A DNA stretch of 64,000 nt, taken from Bremia lactucae. Its lineage: Eukaryota; Oomycota; Peronosporomycetes; Peronosporales; Peronosporaceae. Positions 53,510-64,000 of this stretch are shown here, one piece after another. The stretch lies in assembly GCF_004359215.1 (NCBI RefSeq), contig NC_090619.1, forward strand, positions 2,149,498 to 2,213,497, given 5' to 3'. Each line of letters opens with the position of its first letter. The first letter of the stretch is position 1. Below the pieces are notes generated by a model, which had not been told where the DNA came from, ran no database searches, and was given only the letters and a program-made list of their open reading frames with translations. Position numbers and translations under genes: made by a program.

Positions 53510-56500
53510 ATGGGTAAACGCAGAGGACGTCGTCGTTACTCCTCTCGAACGCCACCCGCTTCGAAGAAGAAATCCAAATTACCTGGTACATTGCTGGCCA
53601 ATAACCATGCTAGCGAAGTCAAGGGTAATGAAGGTGAAACTACCTTGCCTAGCTTAAAAGTCGACGGAAAGAGTGTTAAAGGTGCAAATGACACTGTCGT
53701 TAATGCAAATGCAGATGACTGTTGCTTTGCAAACGAAACCTCAGCCTGTCAAAAAAGTGATGTTATGAAGACGGTATTGCCAGTTAGTGAGAGTGAAGAA
53801 CATCCGAATGATTTTTGTGTGCCTGCTCTGCTCAAACTATCGAATTGCTATCCGCCAAAGCAGCCGGGGACGGTCAATGGTGCGTATGAATATCAAGAGG
53901 CGTTTAAGAAATCTATGCCCTATTTTTCAATAAATCAGCGTCTAAATGAGCCCAGCTGCTGCTCATCAAAGGATGCTTGTGCGTTAAAGGAAAATGCATC
54001 ATTGCGTGGCTGTTGTTCAAACGAACTCAACTGCGAATTTATAGATGACAATGATAAATATGTCCAGAATGATATTAAAGTATTAAAAGACTGCTCAAAC
54101 AAGGCTACTACGTCTCGTTTGGGAGATTTTTGCATATCTGCCAAACAACCAAAAAATACCACTAACTCGGGGTGCTCCTCATCCAACGCATTGCTACCCG
54201 GGAGATCTCTAAGTTTTTCACAGCGAGTGGTCGAGTTTCGCAGCGACCGTGGGGCTTCTTTGGTAAAACAGCGGCCTCAGGTCGGCAGTAATGGAAAACA
54301 TCGAACAGCGACCGAATTCTTGGAAATCCTTCGCTTAAACATTCGTGGCATGACGTGCAGCGGGTGCTGTACGCGTATTGAAAAGTTTCTCATGACGCAA
54401 CGTGGAGTTATGGATGTCAATGTCAGTTTGTTAACCAGCCGTGGAATCTTTCAATATGATCCGCAAGTCGTGACGGCTAAGCAGATTATAAAAGTAGTGG
54501 CTACGTTGGGATTTGAATCCAGTGTGCTGTCCAGTGATGAGCTAGTGAGCGTTGTGTTACATTTTGGGCCATCGACGAGCTCGTTACAAGCCAAGAATGT
54601 GGCGTTAGGGACTAATGGTGTGGTTGCAGCTGAAGAAATAGATAACGGGGCAAATTCTTCGAGCTCGATTTTAAAGGCATTGCTAGTCGAGTATAATCCA
54701 GACGTCACTGGAGCACGAAGTATCGTTCGTCAATTATCTCATGAACTTGGAGTTGATATCCAAGCGTCAAGTTCACAGGCTCCATCGGTTCGTGCCGGTG
54801 TAAAAGAAGTACGGCGCGCAAGAAAGCTCTTGCTTTGGAGCTGCTTTTTGTCGCTTCCCGTGCTTTTTATTGAGTTTATCCTGCCAGTCTTGTATCCATC
54901 GCTGGTCTCTAATCCAGCAAACGTGGGCCTTTGGGGTACGTCAAATTGTTTAAGTATCAAAAATGCCGTGGAAATGGCCTGTGCGACACCGATGCTTTTT
55001 TTCGTAGCGCGACATATTCATGAAAGCGCTTCTTATGCGCTCCGTTACGGTGGACGCGTTACTATGGACGTTCTTATATCGCTGAGTGCCTGTACAGCTT
55101 ACGCATTTTCCGTCGTTACAGTTGTCAGCAATGCATTTGCCACATTTCGCTCCGAGAAAGCTGAGCGGACTAAAGTGGGTTCTTTATCAGGTCTGGCGCT
55201 TCCGGGGCCTCATAAGGACACTCCAGCTTCGACGGATACTTTTTTTCAAGTCACAGTGTTGCTGATAACACTTATTCTCGTTGGCCGGTTCATAGAGTCA
55301 CTGGTGAAAGCACGCGCTTCGAACAGCGTCGACGCGTTGCTGCGCATGCAAGCTAAAACGGCCTTATTGCTTAACGAGGAAGACCAGAATGAGGTTGATA
55401 TTGATGTGGTGCTCGTAGAACGAGGCGATCTACTAAAAGTGCTACCGGGCACCCGCGTGCCAACGGACGGTGTGGTTACACGCGGCGCTAGCTCAGTGGA
55501 CGAATCTATGGTGACGGGCGAAGCTCGTAAAGTTGCTAAGGAGCCTGGATCGATTGTGATTGGTGGGTCTGTCAACTCTCAAGGTGTGCTTACCATGCGG
55601 GTAACTCACACTATCCACGAATCTATGCTGGCACACATGGTTAGACTCGTAGGAGATGCTCAAGCGTCTCGTGGTGTGCGTCAGAGTATCGCGGATGCCG
55701 TGGCTGCTTACTTTACAACATGTATTATCATTCTCGCTGGTGCGATGTTCTTATTGTGGTACTTCCTCGCTAAGAATGGTCAAGTCGAAACACAGGGCTG
55801 GAGACCATTTCCTTTTGCGTTACGCTTTGCTATCACTGTGCTAGTTATAAGTTGTCCCTGTGCCATTAGTCTTGCCGTGCCAACTGCAGTGATGGTGGCT
55901 ACAACCAAAGGGTCGCAAATGGGCATTCTTTTTAAGGGAGGCCGCGCACTCGAAGCGTTGGAGGAAGTCAATGCCGTTGTCTTTGATAAGACGGGTACGC
56001 TCACGACCGCACAACTTGAAGTCGCGAATGCATACACGACACCGGATTCCATGAAGCCGACACAGCTCTGGGGCTATGTTGCTGCCGCTGAGAAGAACAG
56101 TGAGCACTCGATTGGTAAAGCTCTTGTAGCGCACGCTCAGATTCAAGAGGCACAGATCGAAGAAGCTCAAGAATTTGAGGCCGTTCCAGGGTGTGGAGTC
56201 CATTGTACAGTGCGCGGTATTGACGTGCGCCTTGGCTCTCTTCCCTGGCTTAAGCAGCAGACATATGGGGACCGTCGTGCATTGCGAGTTCCTGCTGAGT
56301 TTGTCGAAGCAAATCAACAGTTTCAGTCTCAAGGCAGCATTGTAGTCTTTGTTGTCATTGATGGTGAACTCGTCTCTGCGATTGCGTTGCATGATACCTT
56401 GCGTCCAGAAGCGAAACGTGTCATTGAGCAACTAAAGCGCGAAAAGATTCAGCCATGGATTTTAACGGGTGATCAACGTGGTACAGCCATGAGTGTGGCA

Positions 56501-57037
56501 AAGGCACTGGGCGTACCTGAAGGCTCTGTGCTGGCCGAGTGTCTGCCTCATCAAAAGGTTGACAAGGTGCGTTTATTGCAAAGCTTGGGTCTGCGCGTTG
56601 CCTTTGTTGGTGATGGTGTTAACGATGCACCCGCGCTAGCGACATCAGACATTGGTGTTGCACTTGGAGCTGGAACCGATGTAGCACTCGATGCGGCCGA
56701 CGTTGTACTGGTGAAGGATGACCTTCGCGATCTTCTTAACGCTCGGGCTCTTTCGAGCGCTACAAATCGACGGATCAAACACAATTTTGCGTGGGGATTC
56801 ATGTACAATCTATTGATGATGCCAATTGCCTGTGGTGCCTTGTATGTTCCATTCGGAATTTGGATTCCACCTGCTCTCGCTGGGTTATCGGAACTGCTAT
56901 CGTCCGTGCCCGTGATCCTCTTCTCCTTGTTGCTTAATTTCTGGAGACCACCATTCGGTGGTGACTGGGGATTGCAGCAATATTACGTGGCGATTGATGT
57001 GACCGAGTCGACGCCTTTGTTGCAAAAGCAGCTTTAA
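53510..57037 (+). CDS. P1B-type copper-transporting ATPase with Cys-rich N terminus
   Basis: 1175 aa, intronless. Residues 1-270 are an unusual extension with CC-x4-6-C clusters (CCFANETSAC, CCSSKDAC, CCSNELNC). The HMA domain at about 275-340 has the metal motif G-M-T-C-S-G-C-C (280-287). A second HMA-like fold lacks CxxC (about 345-430). Eight predicted membrane segments. Actuator T-G-E (669-671), ion-binding C-P-C in TM6 (782-784), phosphorylated D826 in DKTGTLT, nucleotide-domain SEHS (864-867, where SEHP is usual), hinge GDGVNDAPAL (1034-1043), Tyr-Asn in TM7 (GFMYNLLMMP) and SELLSS in TM8. CPC plus YN indicates Cu(I) specificity. Likely at Golgi or plasma membrane, exporting copper or loading cuproenzymes. 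Ends at TAA; 3' region AT-rich. Confidence 0.93.
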   Translation: MGKRRGRRRYSSRTPPASKKKSKLPGTLLANNHASEVKGNEGETTLPSLKVDGKSVKGANDTVVNANADDCCFANETSACQKSDVMKTVLPVSESEEHPNDFCVPALLKLSNCYPPKQPGTVNGAYEYQEAFKKSMPYFSINQRLNEPSCCSSKDACALKENASLRGCCSNELNCEFIDDNDKYVQNDIKVLKDCSNKATTSRLGDFCISAKQPKNTTNSGCSSSNALLPGRSLSFSQRVVEFRSDRGASLVKQRPQVGSNGKHRTATEFLEILRLNIRGMTCSGCCTRIEKFLMTQRGVMDVNVSLLTSRGIFQYDPQVVTAKQIIKVVATLGFESSVLSSDELVSVVLHFGPSTSSLQAKNVALGTNGVVAAEEIDNGANSSSSILKALLVEYNPDVTGARSIVRQLSHELGVDIQASSSQAPSVRAGVKEVRRARKLLLWSCFLSLPVLFIEFILPVLYPSLVSNPANVGLWGTSNCLSIKNAVEMACATPMLFFVARHIHESASYALRYGGRVTMDVLISLSACTAYAFSVVTVVSNAFATFRSEKAERTKVGSLSGLALPGPHKDTPASTDTFFQVTVLLITLILVGRFIESLVKARASNSVDALLRMQAKTALLLNEEDQNEVDIDVVLVERGDLLKVLPGTRVPTDGVVTRGASSVDESMVTGEARKVAKEPGSIVIGGSVNSQGVLTMRVTHTIHESMLAHMVRLVGDAQASRGVRQSIADAVAAYFTTCIIILAGAMFLLWYFLAKNGQVETQGWRPFPFALRFAITVLVISCPCAISLAVPTAVMVATTKGSQMGILFKGGRALEALEEVNAVVFDKTGTLTTAQLEVANAYTTPDSMKPTQLWGYVAAAEKNSEHSIGKALVAHAQIQEAQIEEAQEFEAVPGCGVHCTVRGIDVRLGSLPWLKQQTYGDRRALRVPAEFVEANQQFQSQGSIVVFVVIDGELVSAIALHDTLRPEAKRVIEQLKREKIQPWILTGDQRGTAMSVAKALGVPEGSVLAECLPHQKVDKVRLLQSLGLRVAFVGDGVNDAPALATSDIGVALGAGTDVALDAADVVLVKDDLRDLLNARALSSATNRRIKHNFAWGFMYNLLMMPIACGALYVPFGIWIPPALAGLSELLSSVPVILFSLLLNFWRPPFGGDWGLQQYYVAIDVTESTPLLQKQL

Positions 57038-57739
57038 ATCAATTTTACGACTTGATTAAACGGAAAGACAAGATGACATGTCTACATGGAATTGGACGCC
57101 TTTTACATTAAATAATTGTTTTCCTTCTAGTGCTAGTCATAAACAACAGCTATTGTGTAATCAAGGAACGCTTTTTGCATGCATTTCGGATGCACATGAG
57201 TAAGGCCTTAGCGTTTTGTCGTACCAGATGGTTGGCATCAAATTTTTTGACAATTCTTTTGCGCCTTTCACCATCATTGTTTAAGATTTAAAAGAAGGAA
57301 TGCGTATTGTATTTTACCTGCCAAGTCGTCAAGATTAGCTGTTCGTCATATTCGCTAGCTCTCAAACAGAGTATAGTCTTTTAGAACGGGTTGATCCTCG
57401 CTCTGAATTCCTGGATTAACCTTCTATTTACTGAGCGTCGAAAGAAGATTCTGTTGCTATGTTCCCGTGTGTGACTCGTTGAATTAGCTAAAAGTATTAT
57501 CGCGGTGTCAAAGCAGCGCGTAAGAGAAATAATAAAGAATAGCGCACTGTTATTCAGCCCCCCATCTTTTCTTAAATCACCATCATTTATTAATATATCA
57601 ATCGAAAGTCGTGGCTTCTGATTCGTCAGAAAACGTGCGATTGCGGACCAAATATAGTTTTAATTAGAAGCATTTTAACTCGCAAATACCAAAATTCCAA
57701 ACTTTATTCAGTATGCTTTCTAAAATTGTGAGCGATTTG
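57038..57739. other. 3' flank of the ATPase gene, no gene seen
   Basis: AT-rich. No open frame above 60 codons. No repeat recognised. Confidence 0.4.
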
Positions 57740-58445
57740 ATCTACTTGACAAAGCGGAGCTACAGTAGTGCAAAAACATGAAGACCAATCATGAAGAAAC
57801 ACATAATGCGTAATATTTGTTAATCTCGCTGTGATTCATCCAAAAGCTGTCGGATACGTAGTCTCCCACCTCTAAATTAGGGGTAATTTGAGATGGAGTT
57901 CCACTCACACCCATTGTGCGGGTAATCACCGTCACTTGCGCAGTCTCCAAAGACAAGGGCTTCAGCAAGAGTCAACGCCTTTTGTGTTGTGTAACGTGAA
58001 GCAGCCATTGTAGCCTGAGGAGATGGAGCTTCCAGGGAGGTTGAATCAGGCGAATCGGACGAATATCATTTGAAGCACACTGAAGATCGGGCCACGTACT
58101 AAGGTAGGCATGAGGTAAGAGAAGAGCTGACTCAAATACGCCCTACTATTGGACAAACAGCAAAAGATGAATCCAATAGGCGAAGAATGTGGCAGTACCC
58201 GCCAAGTCTACCATTGGAAAGAATGGCAGCAAAAAGCATCGTGACAAAAAAATGCGTACGGAATATCCACCACCGTCGCGGCAATATCACAAGGCGTTAT
58301 AAGTTTGCGATGCACACTCACGATAAAAAGCAAATCGATCTTTTGAAGCAATTGGCATGACACTGATGAAACTTAAAAATAAGGTTGAACAAGAGAGCAT
58401 TCCCATGCCAGAGTTGATAGCGGCGTAGGACGTATAATCTGAGTC
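57740..58445 (-). pseudogene. C-terminal end of a PDR-type (ABCG) transporter
   Basis: The minus strand reads, with frameshifts, AAINSGMGMLSCSTLFLSFI (about 58440-58375), VMPIASKDRFAFYRECASQT and YNAL (58370-58300), YLMPTLVRGPIFSVLQM (58125-58070), the loop LTLAEALVFGDCASDGD (57990-57940) and VGDYVSDSFWMNHSEI (57870-57825). These are TM and extracellular-loop landmarks of full-size PDR drug transporters (PIA..DR..FYRERASQTYNALWY; VFGDC). The N-terminal half and both ATPase domains are gone: the relic is cut near 58445, shortly before an LTR. No function expected. Confidence 0.75.
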
Positions 58446-58452
58446 AATGTAC

Positions 58453-58472
58453 ATATATATATATATATATAT
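58453..58472. repeat. (AT)n microsatellite
   Basis: Ten AT dinucleotides, next to the broken end of the transporter relic. Confidence 0.9.
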
Positions 58473-58528
58473 TAATGTAGCGGGGCTACCTCGCTCCTTA
58501 AGTCAGATAAATACTTTCAGACCCAGAG

Positions 58529-59015
58529 TGTAACGTCTATTATTTCATATAAGAGGAATTATAAATATTATTTCCTATGAGAGAAAAAATAAAAAAGTGC
58601 AAAATTATTCACGTTATTAATTTTGACTTAAATAGTTCCAATAATTCAAATTTAATATTATTGATGCAAAAGGACAAAAGCTGTATTGATTGGTTGATTT
58701 AAGTCTAAATAACCCCGCCAATCTAATCAAGACACGATTGTGCGGTGCGTAAGGAGGCGCCATCATAAAATATTAAAATAATAAATTCAGGAGTCGATAG
58801 AAGATCGTAACGTCGGAAACCATTTATATTAATACAGTTTTACTTTTCCCTAATTATAATCCTATAAATTACCTTTAGAAGCTAAGGACCCTTAGCTACT
58901 TAAAAACTTTCATCTGTACCCTGTGTACGTGAAGTTTCGAAGCACCTAATCTACACTGTAATCAGTGTAAGATCAACTATTACTTACCAGTACTAGTGAA
59001 AGGTGCACCGCTACA
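58529..59015 (+). mobile_element. LTR, family C (5' LTR)
   Basis: TGTAACGTCTATTATTTCAT to GAAAGGTGCACCGCTACA, 487 bp. Homologous to 31358-31840. Followed after 2 nt by a primer-binding site. Confidence 0.8.
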
Positions 59016-59017
59016 CC

Positions 59018-59032
59018 TGGTAGCACTTCGTA
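59018..59032 (+). promoter_or_regulatory. primer-binding site
   Basis: TGGTAGCACTTCGTA, the same 8-nt core (TGGTAGCA) as at 19552. Implies the same tRNA primer for LTR families A and C. Confidence 0.5.
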
Positions 59033-59079
59033 GTCCGTTCAACGGCCTAAGCACGTTCCATCCAACATGGACATGTTGG

Positions 59080-60208
59080 ATGAAAAAAGAGGGAGCTCCC
59101 AAGCCCCTCAAGTAGATTATCACGCAACGCGTTAGAGGTTTCCTCACTCGAATGGAGAGCGATCGAACCAATGAGTTTGGTCGTAGGGAGGCCAGCCGTT
59201 GGCGCCATGCTGTACACTCTGTGCAGAGATGAACAGCATGCGGCCATAGCCGAGTTCATTTAACACGAACTCGACGGGGTTTAAGCGAAAATAACCTTGA
59301 TACACCAGCAAGGCTCTCAACACACAGGGGTGTTGAGAGAACAGGGTGCCCAACAGTTGGAACTGTTGAGACAGCAGCATGTATATGCTGCTAATAAGCC
59401 AACGCTTCCGCGTCGACCCGAAAGCTTAAAGATAGAAACATCTAAGTTTAAGGCAGTCGAATACGACTCCCTTTTGAGATGGTTCGTCGAGTTAAACGAC
59501 GCCATAGAAGCTCGTCGTATCACTGATGATGCGACGAAAGTGAAGGTTGGCACGCCCAACTTAGCCGAACGTGCCAAATCTTGGGCCTTGAGGCTCAATC
59601 TTCACGACCCCTTAGTCTTTGGGTCGTACTGAAGTCTTTAAGACCCGGCTTAGACAAAAAATTGAGCCGCCACGTGCCGAATTCAGGGCTCGAGCGGAGC
59701 TCCTGGATTTGAAGCAAGGCAAGCGTGACATTCACGCTTATGCGCAACATACACGATACCTGGCCAGTTGTATCGTTAGTCATCCAATAGATGAACAAAC
59801 ACAGGTAACTTTGTTTATTAAAAGGTCTTGCAGACGGTCCTGTTAAGACCCACCTGTTCCGGCTAAAATTAGAGTCGCTAGACCAAGCGATCTCTATAGC
59901 GGAACAGGGAGCTTTAGTCTTAAACATGCTATTGTCTATTCTGGTGCTTATCGTCCATGGAGACGACAAGAAAACGGCGGTCCAGAACCCATAGATCTAT
60001 TTGGAGAGCGAGAAACCTCGTTCTTCAAGTTACGAACGTTTACAAAAATATGATCGCTGTCAAAAAATGGGCCACTACGCAAATGAGTGTAGTGCCCTAC
60101 AGCCAGTGCCTAGGAACACTGAACCAAAAGATCGACCTTTCGCTAGAAACAGCGAAAGGCGCTGATCCGACGCTGTTGCGAAATCGCAAAGGCGAAGCGG
60201 GTCGTTAA
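59080..60208 (+). pseudogene. gag with damaged zinc knuckle
   Basis: The capsid segment YDSLLRWFVELNDAIEARRI and PNLAERAKSWALRL (59460-59600) is intact. The frame shifts at about 59625, then EPPRAEFRARAELLDLKQGK and RDIHAYAQHTRYLASCIV follow. The zinc knuckle at about 60043-60090 reads KYDRCQKMGHYANEC: the first Cys is Tyr, so it cannot bind zinc normally. Confidence 0.8.
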
Positions 60209-60349
60209 AAAATCGGTCGGGGTCAGTAGGTGCGGAGTGCCCTACTATTCCAGCAACGTCAAAAGAATTTGCAGGTCTTTGACGAAAGTTGCTCCTCACA
60301 CAAATCCTATGTTTAACTGCCCCAGGGGATAAGGTTAGCCTCATCTCCC

Positions 60350-60640
60350 TTAAAAAAATAAATTTGAGAAATTGCCACTTAAGTCCCTTGTCGATTGTGG
60401 GGCGTCGAATTATTAAAGTGGACGCCGATCGCTAGAAGATCGCAGACTTAAAATTATTGAGCCGATATCCTTTAACGAGGATGACAGTGCGCCTAGCAAC
60501 TGTTACACGTTAAGGGATAAACAGTACGATGATGATTGCATTGTACTAGTCTTGGATGACGAATTTGATGTCATCCATGGATTACCATACCTCAAAACGT
60601 AGGAGCCATGATAAATTGGCAGCGTCAAGCCGTGACGATG
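60350..60640 (+). pseudogene. aspartic protease, decayed
   Basis: PLKSLVDCGASNY carries D-C-G-A with the catalytic Asp kept (about 60390), then a stop. Further pieces are DCIVLVLDDEFDVIHGLPYL in broken frames to 60605. Confidence 0.65.
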
Positions 60641-60976
60641 CCTGTCTCCTGTTCATCAGATGGCCAACTGATGAACGTCTTGCAGAATCCACAAGCGTGT
60701 GGATAACCTACGAGTGAGTGCGATGGCCTCACTTGTGGTTTGGTCGTTAGCATGACTCCACAAGACCTCAGTATAAATATCCAACACATTGTGAAGTTCG
60801 ATTACGACGGCTATGCACAAGTGCTGGCAGCGTCGAAGGTCCACTATTGTGATGTGGACATATAAACCGACGGCAATGCACAAGCACAGGCAGCGTCGAA
60901 GTTCGACCACTTGAATAAGTTCAGTGGTATGAAACAAGGATGCTTGCTTGAAAAGCAACATCCAAGACATTTTTAA

Positions 60977-61560
60977 ATGCGGAAGTCCTACATCGACTGG
61001 AGGGTCGATCGTAGGAGATCTCCGTATGGTAGCGCATCACAGCTAAAGGCAGTTGGGGAGGAAACTTCCCAAATAATTTCTGTGGGAATAAGTCCCTGGA
61101 AACCTGTGGTCAAAGGTTCCCAGATACCTTTGGTAACAAGTTCCAAAGAAGAAACTGAGATAATCAATGTCTTCGTAAACAATGGATCAAGTGAAGGCGC
61201 TTATACACTTGATTTATTATCGCCTCTGAACTAAACTTTGAAGATAACTTAATTGCCAACGGTTGAGCCGAAACGGTTCTTGCGTGATCTGCGTAGTGGC
61301 AAAGTCAAGCAGATCTGCGTACTTGTCACAGATGACAACTACATGGCAGATATTCGGTCGGCAATAGTATTTCCTGAAAATGAACGGATTTTCGGTAGCT
61401 CATCGATGGACGAAAGTGTCCTCGATGAGAAGACTCGGATTGAACGTTTTACGTCCCAATCCTGGGAATCTTTGAAGACAAACCCTTTGTATAGCGATTT
61501 AAAGGAATTTAAGGATGTCTTCCCTGAATCAGTACCGTGAGAGTTGCCTGCGGATAAAGG
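60977..61560 (+). pseudogene. pol linker upstream of RT
   Basis: TEIINVFVNNGSSEGAYTLD, then LPTVEPKRFLRDLRSGKVKQ and ICVLVTDDNYMADIRSAIV, SWESLKTNPLYSDLKEFKDV and FPESVP. This is the most complete version of the linker here. Confidence 0.7.
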
Positions 61561-61831
61561 CACTCGACACGAAATCGACCTAAACCCAGGTTCGAAATAC
61601 TGTGTCATGAAGCAATCGCCATTACCTCGTGAATAAGAATAGCGATCGACAAATTCTTTGCCGATCGCGTAGCAGTGGGCCATGTGAGGGAATCTCTTTC
61701 CCCACATAGCTCTCCGACCTTGCGCCCCGATCATCGCGTAAGATCCGTCTGCGTGTTAATAAACCAGAAAGTCACCATTCAGACGAAGATACGACACAAA
61801 ATATAATTCTTAACACGGTCTAAGCGTTACC

Positions 61832-61967
61832 GATGACAAGTGCAGAGCGGGCGGGCCCTGAAGTCTCCATGACTGATGATGACGTAGCCGTGAACACCGT
61901 CTCGTCCACGGCTACATCATCATCAGTCATGGAGACTTTAGGGCCCGCCCGCTCTGCACTTGTCATC
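61832..61967. repeat. 136-bp foldback element inside RT
   Basis: 61832-61892 and 61907-61967 are 61-bp inverted copies with two mismatches (59/61) and a 14-nt loop. The arms are GC-rich and begin GATGACAAGTGCAGAGCGGG. The insertion sits between the RT codons for the priming loop and D-V-I-I-D-G. Confidence 0.9.
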
Positions 61968-61977
61968 ATTAACGAAA

Positions 61978-62890
61978 AGACGTAATCATTGATGGTACGT
62001 CAAAGAGTACTAGATTTTCGTCAATAGATGTGATGGATGGCTTCTATTAGATCCTTATGCATGAAAAAGATATTCCGCTCACAGCAGTAAGTCCCCCATG
62101 CGGTATGCTATGGGAGTGGCTAGTCATGCCACAGGGACTTAGTAATGTCCCTGCGACATTTAACAGATGTGTAACCAATCTGTTGAGATCGGTGCGGGAT
62201 TTCGCACGAAGCTATTTTGATGACGTCTTCGTTCATAGCAGAGCCATGAACCGAAAGTCGGATGTTGAAGTACATTGTACCCATGCCCGAAAGGTTCTTA
62301 TAATATGCCTAAGCACAAGTTGTATGCATTTCTCAAGAATTGTATATTCGCTGCAAGCGAAACACCACTTCTTGGGTGCATCGTCGGTAAACACGGTGTA
62401 CGCCCGGATCCAGAATATATCAAGACGTGCACCGATTGACCTGTGCCAGTCCAAGTAAAGGTGCTTAGAAAGTTTCTCGGTTTAGCGGCGTACCTGCACA
62501 AATACTCACGTAATTATGCCGAAATGACAGTACATATATTTTCTTTGTTGAAGAAAATGTAAAGTAGTCATGGAACGCTGATTGTCAGCGTTCCTTCGAG
62601 GGTATTAAGAAAAGCTTGATGCAATCGCTAATCCTGGCGATTGCTGACCAAGACCGACTTTTTCATGTGGTCTGTGACGCCAGCGATTCTGCAATTGGCT
62701 GTGCGTTGATGCAGTATTACAGACGGCGTAGAGCGCAGTGTCTGTTATTAATCTTGTCAGCTTTAACCAGCTAAATGCAACTACCCAGTGCATGAAAAGG
62801 AACCTCTTGCCATCAAATATGCACTGGCGAAGTTTAGGGTCTATTTCTTGGGAGATAGACCGTTCATTGTACACACGGACCATCCGTCTC
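61978..62890 (+). pseudogene. reverse transcriptase and RNase H remains
   Basis: MHEKDIPLTAVSPPCGMLWE and WLVMPQGLSNVPATFNRCVT, then the intact catalytic SYFDDVFVHS (about 62208-62240). The frame shifts near 62300. RNase H pieces (VVCDASDSAIGCAL at 62670-62710, FIVYT.H at 62860) end where the sequence is spliced by deletion to the integrase zinc finger at 62886. Confidence 0.8.
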
Positions 62891-64000
62891 ACAGTACGTC
62901 GCGACTTTTACTGGCCCCGCCAGTATCAGTTTGAGCGCAAGTACATTCGTGCTTGCGAGGTATGTCAACGGGTAAAGTCAAGCCCTTCATCCCGTGAACC
63001 TCTCCAGCCTCTACCACTTCCGGCAGAATGTTGGCAGTCCGTATCGATGGACTTCGTCTACGGATTCCCCGAAGACGATTTTCAAAACAATGAATTCCTT
63101 GTTTTTGTAGACAGATTCAGCAAGATGGTACATCTTGCTGCGGTACTAGAGTCGATCACGGCTCCGGCCTATGCCCGTGTCTTTATCGACACGGTATTCA
63201 AACTCCACGGGTCACCCCGTGGCTGGCCTCCGATAGAGAGCCAAGATTTACGGCGGAGTTTTAAAAATCCATTTTCCGATCTCTCGGAACACGGCTAACT
63301 ATGTCAACTTCTGATCATCCGGAGGCAGATGGTCAGATGCAACGCGTAAATCGCGTCCTCGAAGAGATACTTCGAGGTTACGTCCAATCGTATCCAATTC
63401 GAGCGAGGTTGTACCGATGGTCAAATTCGCCATCAATAATTCGGTGCATGCGTCTACAACGCATACACCATTCTTCGTAAATGGCTTACGCCATCCTCGC
63501 ATTCCCACCCAATTAGAGGGATCGTCTAGATTAAGGGGGGGGGGTGGACTCGCACGAGCAAAGCCAATGCTCATCACGCGTCGAAGTTAACAACGACCCG
63601 AGTGATGTCGATGTCGAAGATATCGACATCAAAGACGAGAATGATCTCATGGCAGCACGCACAAAACTTACTGAATAAGAATTTCTGCTAACTCGAAAAT
63701 CAATAATCCATTTCATTCAAAATTTCATTGCTTACGCAGTGGACCGTCATAAACGGAATGCAGACAAACATGGAAGAGCAAATGTTCATTCATTTAAAAT
63801 TAATGATTTAGTGCTACTCTCTACGGTAAACTTACCTAAGCGTTAAGTCACTAATTTGGGTAGCAGTAAACTACTACCCAAGTTTATTGGGCCTTTCCGT
63901 GAACTGCATCGCAGAGGCAATGCGTACACAATAGAATTGCCACGTAGGATGCGAACGCATCCTACGTTTTACGTTGGTCGGCTCCGCCCGTACCATCAGT
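62886..64000 (+). pseudogene. integrase
   Basis: VRRDFYWPRQYQFERKYIRA and CEVCQRVK (zinc domain second half), VSMDFVYGFPEDDFQNNEF (first core Asp), MVHLAAVLESITAPAYARVF, then RGWPPIESQDL where the family has REL.SDRDPRF (second Asp region damaged). Later frames give NNSVHASTTHT (63437) and LLPKFIGPF.ELHRRGNAYT (63872-63930). The window ends inside VGSAPYHQ-like sequence. Confidence 0.8.

Larger units (their letters stand above)
58529..64000 (+). mobile_element. chromovirus with family C LTR, continues past the window
   Basis: 5' LTR, PBS, gag (59080-60210), protease (60350-60620), linker (60977-61560), RT (61978-62520), RNase H remains (62560-62890), integrase (62886-64000). The chromodomain, antisense gene and 3' LTR would lie beyond 64000. 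Gag and pol have multiple stops, and a foldback sequence interrupts RT. Confidence 0.85.

Noticed and set aside
55841..56431. 196-codon minus-strand open frame
   Set aside because: Antisense shadow of the P-type ATPase phosphorylation domain, which is clearly the conserved frame.

Overview
This is a repeat-choked eukaryotic nuclear window, most likely from an oomycete (downy mildew or Phytophthora-like). The basis is inference. A few compact genes with 55-75 nt GT-AG introns sit between large nests of Ty3/gypsy chromoviruses, MULE and pogo DNA transposons, LTRs and foldback elements. Nothing bacterial is present: no operons, no CRISPR array, and I saw no tRNA or rRNA gene.

Host genes lie at the left edge (5-3110, minus strand: a multi-exon FAAP100-like Fanconi/DNA-repair gene) and in the right-centre. 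The right-centre genes are a secreted type I membrane glycoprotein (39553-41466), a tandem-FHA PP2C phosphatase (42366-44146), a small two-exon protein (49258-49903), an Obg GTPase probably acting in the mitochondrion (49977-51556), ribosomal protein eL6 (51963-53243, minus) and a copper-type P1B ATPase with a Cys-rich N terminus (53510-57037). A decayed PDR-type ABC transporter end (57740-58445) and a PrimPol-like relic (11334-11939) are gene fossils.

The rest is mobile DNA. 4781-6306: 3' end of a plus-strand chromovirus. 6307-10690: a decayed minus-strand gypsy element of another family. 12790-13436: MULE and LTR fragments. 13437-25593: an inverted 3' end, an RT-dead copy and a full-length copy of one chromovirus family (LTR family A), the last two sharing one LTR. 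25686-31840: LTR family B with gag, an inverted RT/RNase H block with intact active sites, and the 3' end of an element with LTR family C. 32723-35022: a MULE. 35844-38053: a pogo-like element split by a solo LTR. 44747-49060: a second RT-dead family A copy. 58529-64000: a family C element running off the window.

The most interesting signal is a second gene inside these chromoviruses. It is encoded on the strand opposite to gag-pol, starts just inside the 3' LTR and runs back through the chromodomain into the integrase end. Five copies from at least two divergent element groups occur here. Where the groups can be aligned, differences fall mainly at third positions of the antisense frame, many are silent there, and in one segment they change the sense (pol) protein. 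This argues that the convergent, partly overlapping gene encodes a real protein, with an Ala/Ser/Pro-rich start, a Cys motif and a C-terminal coiled-coil-like segment.

Other points are local inverted duplications turning imperfect into perfect hairpins, a solo LTR that splits a predicted PCNA-binding box of the pogo transposase, and two copies of one family sharing the same dead reverse-transcriptase site.
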